DNA of 29,992 nucleotides, from assembly GCF_000220395.1 (NCBI RefSeq), contig NW_004086529.1, positions 1 through 29,992 on the forward strand. Reading direction: 5' to 3'. This document shows positions 20,972-29,992 of this stretch, piece after piece. The DNA comes from Ichthyophthirius multifiliis. Its lineage: Eukaryota > Ciliophora > Oligohymenophorea > Hymenostomatida. The position numbers and the translations under genes are program-made. Within the stretch, counting starts at the first letter, position 1, and every line of letters starts with the position of its first letter. The notes under the pieces are model-generated. The model was not told where the DNA came from and ran no database searches. It saw nothing but the letters and a program-made list of their open reading frames with translations.

Positions 20972-22331
20972 TCAAAATAAAAGATCATATAATTCCCTTT
21001 GTTCATTAATAATCTAATATTTAAGGTTAATTTTTTTCATGTTTTCTTAAATTTTTAATATTTCTTCCTTTTTCCTTACTTCGATAGTAACCAAAGCCGG
21101 TCCGTTTTCCCTATTAGGCTTTTTATGAAATTAAAGTTAGCAGATTTCGTCTGTAGGTCCCAAACATTTTACAATAAACTCCTTTAAAACACCCTATCTC
21201 ATCGGAAAATTGATTAAAAAAAAGTATTTTAAACCTTCATATAATAAAGAATGTTCTTTAAATTCATCTAATCTGGAAAGTTCCGTATTTCCTCCAGCTA
21301 AAATGCACACAACATTCTTTCCCTTTATTTCATCTTTAAAAAAATCCAAAGCAGCCACACTCAGTGCTCCTGCAGGTTCTGCAATTATACCTATGTCATA
21401 TAAAAAGAGGATTGTAGTGCTTATATGGCCTTCTTAAACTACATGGACTTAAGAAAGTTTTTCTTTGCAAATTTTAAACGGTAAATCTCCTACTCTTCTT
21501 ATTGAAGAACCGTCACAGTATCTGCTTATTGAGTCTAATACTACTACCTGACCTTCTTTTAAGGATTTACTCATACTAGAAGCGCCATCAGGCTCTACAC
21601 CGATACATTTCGTATCTGGAGAAAGTTAAGAAAGAACCAAAGAAACTCCAGCCGCAAGACCACCTCCTCCTACAGGGACAAAACAATAATCTAAATCTGT
21701 TTCAAGGTCTTAGAGGACCTCTAAAGCAATTGTGCCGTTTCCATCAATCATAGTTTAATCATCAAATGAAGATAAATATGAAATCTTGTTTAACTAGCTA
21801 AACTCTTTTGCATATTTAACAGCATCTTCGTAAAAACCTCCATTAACAAGCTTAATTTCAACATATTCTTAACCAAATTATTGAATATTTTCAATTTTTT
21901 ATTTTTAACACACATTTGGAAGAAAAATATAACCTTTAATTTTATATTAATTACATAAATAAGATACAGCTAAAGCAAAATTTCCATCTGAGGCTGTAAC
22001 TATACCTATAAAATATAAATAAGTTAAAATTATATATATAAATATGTATATATGTCTGTCTATATCTTTTTTTCAAATTTATATATATTATTTATTTTAA
22101 TTTTTTTTATTTACCCTTTGATTTTTAATCTTCAGTCAATTTCGAGAAATATGCAAATGCTCCACGTATTTTAAATGAACGACAATGTTAATTGTCTTCT
22201 CTTTTTAAATATATATTAGCTTCGTATTTTTCGCTCAGTTTCCTGGAAAGCTCGAGAAGTGTGTGTTGGACTATTTGGCTCTCTTTTTTCATTTTGGAAT
22301 GAATATTATGGATAATTGACATTTAGCTCAT
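20972..22331 (-). CDS. ilvA: Threonine dehydratase (threonine ammonia-lyase), bacterial short type
   Basis: Exon 1 is 22331-22115 and exon 2 is 22005-20972, around a 109 bp intron (GTAAAT...TTTATAG); the product is 416 residues. It is a PLP enzyme that deaminates L-threonine to 2-oxobutanoate and ammonia. Visible marks are YLKRED (41-46), the PLP lysine K54 in RSFKIRGA, the phosphate loop GGGGL (185-189), AEPAGALSVAALD (281-293), LAGGN (308-312) and a C-terminal ACT-like regulatory domain (330-416; NFPMRQGVLKEF, NGPALVTIEV). Length and sequence follow the roughly 420-residue bacterial form (Bacillus IlvA type) with a single ACT-like domain. Odd points: the substrate loop usually written SAGNHAQG reads SDGNFALA (78-85), and TPL near the N-terminus reads TLL. 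The 5' start was set at 22331; an in-frame ATG 39 bp further in is an alternative. Two decayed 3' copies lie at 10511-10703 and 11590-12222. Confidence 0.92.
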
Positions 22332-22917
22332 TTTTTTATTATTTTTACTTAATACGTAAAAATTAGATATATTTTTTATATTATTATTTATATTTTTCCT
22401 TTATTTTTTAATATATTTAATACTATTTTATTTTTAAAATAATTAATTTTTTATTTTATAATTTTTTTTTTTTTATTTTCTTAATTTAAAAATAAATTTA
22501 TAATTAGTTATTATTATTAATAAAAAAAAAAAAAAATTAATTTAAAATATGCTTAATTAATAAAAATATATATGTATTAATTAAAATATATATATATCAT
22601 TTTATTTTTTAAATATATAAAAAAATATGCTTTATTAAAATTTATTTTAATAAATATTTATTATTATATATTATTATAAAATATTAATTTATTCTTTAAT
22701 TAATAAATAAAAACATAAAAATATATTATCTATATTATTGTATAAAATTATTTTTAATATTTTTGGGATTTTTTTTCAATTAAAGCATTACATATATTTA
22801 TAAAAATTATTTGATTTGATGCAGTGATAATTTTATTTTCAGGCAAACAAAAAATTAATTAACAAATTTATTTTTAAATTTTTAATAATATAAATAATAA
22901 TAGTAAAGTATTCCCAT
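22332..22917. other. A/T-rich spacer upstream of threonine dehydratase
   Basis: Near-pure A/T sequence of 586 bp that holds the dehydratase promoter on its left side and ends at the left edge of the right 7 kb block. No gene or structured RNA is seen. Confidence 0.5.
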
Positions 22918-22929
22918 ATGATACAGCAG

Positions 22930-25100
22930 TGATATATGCTTTTATTAAGAAAACAAATTATATTATTAAATCTTTTATCTAATAAAAACTATATATAGAA
23001 ACTGGATATATAATAACATTAGAACAAAAACAAAGCGCACATCTTGTTTAATTTAATATATTTTAATAAAGTTAGTAAAACCTTCTATAAATGTATGTCC
23101 GATATACAAAAATCAGCTAATATAAAAGCAAGGGCTGCTTATATGCAAATCAGACTAAAATCTGAATTTGTTTCTCTAATTTTAAAGCAAGATTAAATTT
23201 ATATATAAACATTATAAACAAAAGAACATCACCTTATTCAAGAATTTTATCTTTCGAATTATAATTAAAAAACAATAATTAAAAAATTAAAAAAAATACA
23301 CTAAATATAACATAAAATAATTTTTTTTTATATGTAAAAAAATAACAGTTAGTATATTTTATTTTTTTCTCCAAATTACAACTAAACCTTCTAATTATTT
23401 AATTTTCTAGTATAATGGATAATTATTACACCGTCATACTTACTTTTTGAGTTAGTTGGGACTTTATTTTGTAAGATATCTGATATGTGTCAATTATATG
23501 ACCTTTCATGTAAATAATGCATCATATATTCAAATTAAGTTTGTAGTCAATATAATTTTTGTTATTGGCACTAAAAAACGATATTTAATTATTTACATAT
23601 TTATAAAAATTTAGTTTTTTTTTTTTTTTTTAAAAAAAATAATCTTTGAATAAAATAAAGTTGTGATTTAAGAATATAAAAAATTATGTTTTTTGAGAAA
23701 TTTCTTTCTATATTTTTTTAGAAAATAATTAATAGGCTTTTTAAACAACTTTAAATTGAAAATTTATTGTTCTTCAAATTTTACCTTTTTAAAAAAATTA
23801 ATAGTCTTATATATAATGTTTACCTATATGAATAAAACTCATTCAGATAATGTCTAGAAGGCTTTTTTATCAATCAGACGACTTCTCAATGTTAAAAAAT
23901 TGCTTAAATACCTTTTTGATTAAAATAAAGTAGGGAAAAACTTGATATAGTTAACTAGTCATAAAATTTCAATATAAACTACGAATATTAAGCAAATTTT
24001 AAGTTAATAATGAACAATAAATTCAAAAAAATGTATTTTTTATATTTATTTTTGATTGAGAGTAAAAGTTCTATTTTTTTAATAGCTTTTTTCTGTTTAT
24101 ATTATAAATGAAATAATATTTAATAAGATAAATTATTTTTATATACTTAGTAATTTCTTCTTTTACTTTTATAAATCTCTATATGATAATAATTTTCTTA
24201 CTTTATCGAATGAGAAATTTTTATTACTATAATTAATTTTTTTTATATAAATATATGTTACATATTTTTAGTTTGACATATAAACACATTTTTAAAATAA
24301 ACTTTATATATCATTTATTTAATGTATAACATGAAAAATAATGATATATGAATTTTTTCTTCTTTAGAAAAAAAAATTAAAATGTTTGTTATCAGATTAT
24401 GTTATAAAATAATATATTTATTATAAATTAAATTTTATCTATTTCAATAATTAATAATATAAAATTATTTATATAATTTATAATTTAATATTCATACATA
24501 TATATTATTTTATTTATTATTATAAATATTTTAATAAAATATATAATGAAAATTTACTATTTTTATATACTTAAATATATTTTTTTTTGATTTTTTTTAT
24601 GATTTAATAAGTTAATAAGTATAAATAAAATTTTTTATTTTTATTTATATAAATAAATAATAAAATATATATATAATTATATAAATAATATTTAATATCT
24701 TATTTTAATAATTTATAATTCATTTTTTTAGTTTTTATTAATGTTTTTTTTTTTTTTTCTAGTTTATTTTTATTTATTTTTTTATATTGGACTCTTATTC
24801 AAAAATATAAAATAAAAAGATTATGTAATTTAAAATATTTAATGATTCCTCTTATTATAATTTATATTTGCAATTTTACTTCTAAACCTATTTTTTTTTG
24901 ATTACTTTCTTAATTTTCTTCCTTTTACATATAACTCAGAGAATCTAATAATACATCATTCTTTTAATAATAAATTTAAATAATTTATTATTTTGTTTAA
25001 TTCTAATCATTTGTGAATAATATATTATTATTCTTGATAATTTGCTAGCAAATAATTGAAAATATTTTACGGAACTACTATATATCTTTGATACAAAATT
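22930..25100 (-). pseudogene. Decayed minus-strand gene, right copy (unknown protein)
   Basis: Counterpart of 1980-4100. Conserved minus-strand pieces include DVLLDSLSYMQK with GLEVKLQ (about 24860-24955), NYLLANYQEQ (about 25030-25060), LIDKKAFQTLSE (about 23845-23880), DILQNKV followed by VIIIHYTRKLNNQKVQLQF (about 23380-23485) and GDVLLFIMFIYK (about 23195-23235). Several pieces lie in different frames and TGA codons interrupt them. This copy keeps some stretches better than the left copy and vice versa, so decay was at least partly independent after duplication. Confidence 0.5.
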
Positions 25101-25755
25101 TTTAAAAATATTTTGGGGAACATAATATTGTTTTTATTTATTGACTATATTTAAAAAAAAATATTATAGAATAATTAATATAAATATGAAAAAAAAAAGG
25201 TTAGTAATGATTTTATTTTTATATTCATAAAAAGTTTTGGTAAATTTTGATTTATCTGATAAAAAATAAAAATTATATATAATAATGTTTTTTATTAAAT
25301 TATTTTAAATTATAATATATATAATAATAAATAAAAAAATATTAATTTATGATTAAATATATTTTTTATGTATATAATTTTTATTATAATAAAATTTAAA
25401 TTAAAATTTTTTAATAAATTTTATTATATTTTTCACAAATTAATATAGTTAGAAGATTAAAATTTATTAATTTGAGTTATTTTATTTATATCATGTTTTT
25501 TAAATATGCTCAATAATTTTATAAATTACTATCTGATAAAATATAACTTTTTTTTATATTTTAATTTTATATAATAATTTTAAAAACCTGATATATTTTT
25601 TTTATGATATGAAAATAATTGCATTCAATAATAATAAAATAATTTTTTTTTTATCATAATAATAAATTGATATTTTTTACAATTAAATTATTATAAATAA
25701 ATTTTAAACATAAATAATATATATAAAAAATAAAATACAAAATACAAAAAAAAAA
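25101..25755. promoter_or_regulatory. Upstream region of copy C
   Basis: A/T-rich region before the ATG at 25756. The last 30 bases are A-rich, as before copy B. It presumably holds the promoter of copy C; no element can be named. Confidence 0.4.
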
Positions 25756-28700
25756 ATGATTAGAAAAAAATTAATTTTATCAATATTTTATTTAGTTTCT
25801 ATAATCCATAAAATAAATACATTATAATATCCATTATAAATATATTTATATTGGTACAACATTTCTGAAGAATCAGCCATAATAATAAGACCAATCGATG
25901 AAAATTTAAATCGAAGATAATATTACTATTATTGCATATTAAATGACGATGGTTTTATAACAAAGTAAATAATTCTAGATCGATTGATTGAAGCAGTCAA
26001 AAACAATGTCTATTTTATTGAGACAAAAAAAGGCCGGAAAAAATTATTTATATTAAACCGTTTAAGACGTGAATACTAAATAATAGACTTAATAGATCTT
26101 TATAATTTGGAAAACAATGATATATACACAATTCCCCCTTCAAAAACTTTATCTTTTTCAATTTATAGTTATGAAATGAATAAATAAATTGTTATTTAAA
26201 AAGAATAAAAAATTATGTTTAATAGTGATTATTTAGCCTTTTATAAAACACCTTTTTTCGACGATGATTGTAACTAAATCATGATTCCATCAAAAGATGT
26301 TTATGAAATATCAGAATATTGTAATACAAAAAATATTATTGTTTTCGACGATTATAATAAATAGTTCCTCGCGCATATGATTTATAAAGGGAAAAAATAC
26401 AGATTGGCCCAATATCCTTCTTATAAGTGCCTGCATGTAATTGATATTGATAATGATATTGCCCTTATTTTAGACTTAGGCTTTAAATCTTCAGTTGAAA
26501 CAGTATTTGTTGTTTAATTAATATTTTCTGAAGATACTGTTACTTTTAAAAAGAAACTAAACCTGAATTAAGATAAATTTTATATGTCTGATATTTTCGA
26601 TTTTGGAATTGGGAAAAAAATAATTTGCTTAGGGACTTCTAATAAATGGAAATTTTACGATTTGCTTACTTTTAAGGAAGTAGAAATGTCTCCAGATAGT
26701 TCGTCAATTAACTTCGGAAAATATTATTATATTTTGTCTTATAAATCAGTAATTATTTTTGGAAATGTTGTATATGATATATCTTATGATCAAGAATTCG
26801 ATTAAGTTATTGTAATCAAAAGAAAGAATCAAAAATATAAATATTATACACTTCCTATAATAGACTAAAGGTTTAGATAGTCATTTTAAAAAGGAAAAGC
26901 TTTAATTGCAGGCGATAGTAGCAATAGTGATAAATATGTCTACTTATATTCAATTGAAAATATACTTTGTAGAGATAATGAGCATATAACTAATAATCTA
27001 TAATGCGTTTAATGCAAAAGCAATGAGTATTTTAAAGACGATATATGTGTAGGGTGCCCATAAGGAACTTTTGTTGAAAATAATATATGTACTGCATGTA
27101 TGCAAGGATGTATATTATGTAATAATAAATATACTTGTATTATATGTGATTAAGGTTATTATATAAATGATTTGAAGGAATGTTAAACTTGTATTAATAT
27201 TAAGTGTAAAACTTGTCAAATTGATACTCCAGATATATGTACTTCTTGCAATTCATCTAAAGTTTTACAAACAAAAAATTAAAAATGTGTAGATGCTTGT
27301 GATAGCAATTAATATTTAGATAATACTCAAGTTGATATACCTTAATGTAGGGATTGCATTAATTTATGTCTTAAATGTGTAAACGCAAATTCTTGTTAAC
27401 TTTGTGTAAATGGCAACTTTTTAAATACAAATACTTCGAAATGTGAACCATGTGATGCTCAATGTACTACATGTGAAAACGGTACTGATAAAACTAAATG
27501 CCTGTCCTGCTCACCTCCTTTATATTACCAATAACTTGAAAAAAAATGTGTTAAAAATTGCAATTAAGACTAATATGCGAACTTTTAAAGTGGTTTATGT
27601 GAATAATGTGATCCAAATTGTTAAACTTGCAAAGATTCAAAGACTTCTTGTCTTACTTGTAATAATAATTAATATTTATAAACTAACTAAACTTGCAAAG
27701 ACACCTGTTTACCCAATTAATATCCGGATAACACGAGAAAATGCTAACCGTGTAATGCATCATGCTTATCATGTATTAATAATACTTCATGTTCTACATG
27801 TGCTGATGGTAATTATTTAAATCCTTTAACTTAATTTTGCTCGCATTGCTCCGCTAACTGTAGAACTTGCGATAATAATGCTGATACTTGTACATCCTGT
27901 AATAAGGGCTAATATTTAAATACTAATACTAATACTAATAGATGTGAACAATGTAACGCGAACTGTGTAGCGTGCGAAAATGGACCCACTAATGATTAAT
28001 GTACGGAATGTTAACTTAATAATTTTCTCACTTAAGACAAAAAATGCGTTATTTCTTGTTAATAAAATTAATATGCAGATGCACTAAGAAAATGCTAATA
28101 ATGTAATGCATCTTGTCTTACATGTTAAAATGCTATTTCGTGTAATACATGTAATGCGGGGTATTATATAAACACAAGGAGTAATTTATGTGAAAAATGT
28201 GATGATAATTGTCAAACATGTGAAAATGGAATAGTAAATAATTAATGTATTACCTGTAATAATAATTAAGTTCTTTTATAAACTAAAAAATGTGCCGATA
28301 ATTGCGACAATAAATAATTTGAGGATTAAAATAAAAAGTGTTAGTAATGTGATCTTATGTGTCTTAATTGCTTGAATTCTAATACATGTGATACTTGTGA
28401 AGAAGGATCATATTTGAAAAGAAGTACATAAAAATGCGAATTATGTGACTTAAATTGTAAGGCATGTATAGAAAAGGGCAAATGTGTATCTTGTAAATAG
28501 AATTATTTTTTAACTTAAAATTAATAATGTAAACTAGAATGTGATTAATCTTTTTTTCCCGATTCTTAAGGAAATTGTTAACCATGTGATTCTAATTGTT
28601 TAAATTGTAAACAATTTAATTAATGTACAGAATGCTTTTAGGGACTCTATTTATTTAATGGATTTTGTAGTAATGAAATTTATTGCTAATAGAATACTTA

Positions 28701-29992
28701 CTTAGACGAAAATGAGTGCAAAACTGAATGTCCTTAAAATAAATTTAAAAATCTAGAGACTAATACATGCGATCATTGCCATTCCTCATGCAAAAGATGC
28801 ACGGAAACAGGCAATATTAAATGCTTGGAGTGTGAAAACGGACTTGTTTTGAATAAAGATGGTAAATGTGAGAATAAAGTAATTAAAACATATGCTGCTA
28901 CTAATAAGTTGATGTTTAAAGTATATATTGTTGTTACTGTATATATATTTATTGCGTGTATAATTTGCTATTTTTTAGATTATAAATCCTATTTTAGAAA
29001 TAGGAAAGTGAAAAATTTCGAAGAAGAAGAATATAAACCGAAAACATCAAAATTTTAAATGGAGCCCGTAAAAGACCATATCACAGCATAAAATGAAGCA
29101 GAAAATGTAAACAATTAAAATTAAAGGTAAAGGTTAAGGTCTAAATCAGATATTCAAAAAGCAAATTATTAAATAGAAAAAATAGAAACTAACTCACAAA
29201 AGAATAATAATAAAATTAATAGAAATCCAAGAAAATAAAGTAATTATATAAGTTAAAGTTAAGCTTGCCCTGATTAAAATACCTAAAATATGTCTGAATT
29301 TAAAAATTTTCTCGATAAATAAATTATATAAAATAATACTAATAAGAAAAACAATACAAATGTTATTTTATTTAATGATATTAAAAATGAAAATAATAAT
29401 ATAAACAAAGTTAATAGAATAAATATAAATCATAATTATTATTAATATGACTAGAAATTATATTTTACACTTATTGCGAATGAATTTTTGGAAATGTATT
29501 TATTATAAGACTATACACGAAACTCTTTAATTAGGGCTTTATTAATGTATTTTAAATAATGCTTATTTATGCTAGTTTGCTTTTATTATAATATGAAAGG
29601 ATATTTTTAAATAGCAATTTTAATATTAATGTGTATTTTAGTAAAATAATGTTTAAAAAAATTAATTGAAAATATTAATTTTTTAAAGTGTCATAGATTT
29701 ATAGTTTCAAAGTTAATTTTTTTAACTATTTTTATGATATTCTTTATTTTATTTATTTTGAAAAAATGTAATATTAATAATGATGAAGAAGATTATAAAT
29801 GGACTATTTGCTACTTATAAGTTTTTGCTATAGATCTAATTTTGATTTAAAATATAATTTCATTTTTAAACTATTATTCGAGTGTAAGATGTTTGAAAGG
29901 ATATAATGATATATTACAGAAATTATTAGATTTTACATTTGTTTAAAATAATATAATAAATTAAATAAAAATAAAAGAAATAAAAAAATATA
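25756..29992 (+). CDS. Cys-rich furin-like repeat polytopic membrane protein, copy C (intact, 3' end outside window)
   Basis: One frame of at least 1,412 codons without TGA and without introns runs from ATG 25756 to the window edge. The stop is expected just beyond, since copy B stops at the equivalent A-rich point. Order: signal peptide (1-22, MIRKKLILSIFYLVSIIHK); a non-repeat ectodomain to about residue 410, with beta-strand-like stretches (HVIDIDNDIALIL, KYVYLYSIEN) that could be a propeller; about 412-1045 CxxC/CxxxC repeats of the furin-like or growth-factor-receptor type, likely disulfide bonded. Then come a membrane span at about 1053-1078 followed by RNRK, a hydrophilic Gln/Asn/Lys linker to about 1240, and at least four further hydrophobic spans to about 1400. 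It is likely a surface or secretory-pathway protein. The ligand and role are unknown. Similar ciliate proteins are often database-labelled zinc finger or furin-like repeat proteins. Confidence 0.9.

Larger units (their letters stand above)
22918..29992. repeat. Segmental duplication, right block (ghost gene plus copy C)
   Basis: Direct copy of about 1960-9024, recognisable from about 22918 to the window end. The block carries the same order of elements: decayed minus-strand gene, A/T-rich spacer, divergent Cys-rich gene. The two blocks are separated by about 13.9 kb of other sequence. Confidence 0.85.

Overview
The window reads as nuclear (probably macronuclear) DNA of an oligohymenophorean ciliate. 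It is extremely A+T rich. Long protein-like frames appear only when TAA and TAG are read as glutamine and TGA is the sole stop. Introns are short (38-124 bp), GT...AG and nearly pure A/T, and coding sequence is Gln/Asn rich. Ichthyophthirius- or Tetrahymena-like genomes fit best; the species is an inference. With the standard code almost every gene here vanishes, so all coding calls below use the ciliate code and were read by eye.

Layout, left to right. (1) 1-1395: 3' part of a Cys-rich (furin-like repeat) membrane protein gene, copy A, decayed and truncated by a trinucleotide repeat. (2) About 1960-9024: a block of about 7 kb holding a decayed minus-strand gene and a divergent second copy (B, 4822-9024) of the Cys-rich gene. 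(3) 9025-12700: A/T-rich DNA with two decayed, inverted copies of the 3' end of the threonine dehydratase gene together with its convergent neighbour. (4) 12823-22331: a compact single-copy cluster of six genes: a small zinc-finger protein (+), a pseudokinase with an Asn/Gln-rich tail (-), a C2-domain polytopic membrane protein (-), an SLC35B1/HUT1-type nucleotide(-sugar) transporter (+), an Asn/Gln-rich protein (+) and a bacterial-type threonine dehydratase (-). (5) About 22918-29992: a second copy of the 7 kb block with the decayed minus-strand gene and copy C, an uninterrupted reading frame of at least 1,412 codons that runs off the window end.

The central theme is a repeated family of large surface or secretory-pathway proteins. 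Their plan is signal peptide, non-repeat ectodomain, about 630 residues of CxxC repeats, one membrane span, a hydrophilic Gln/Asn-rich linker, then a polytopic C-terminus. The copies differ in a patchy way: the Cys-rich core is almost identical, the ectodomain and linker are diverged, and copy A switches from B-like to C-like sequence. This points to gene conversion or recombination. The single-copy cluster between the blocks shows no evident pathway link beyond ordinary ciliate gene packing. No tRNA, rRNA, CRISPR, telomere repeat or recognisable transposon was found.
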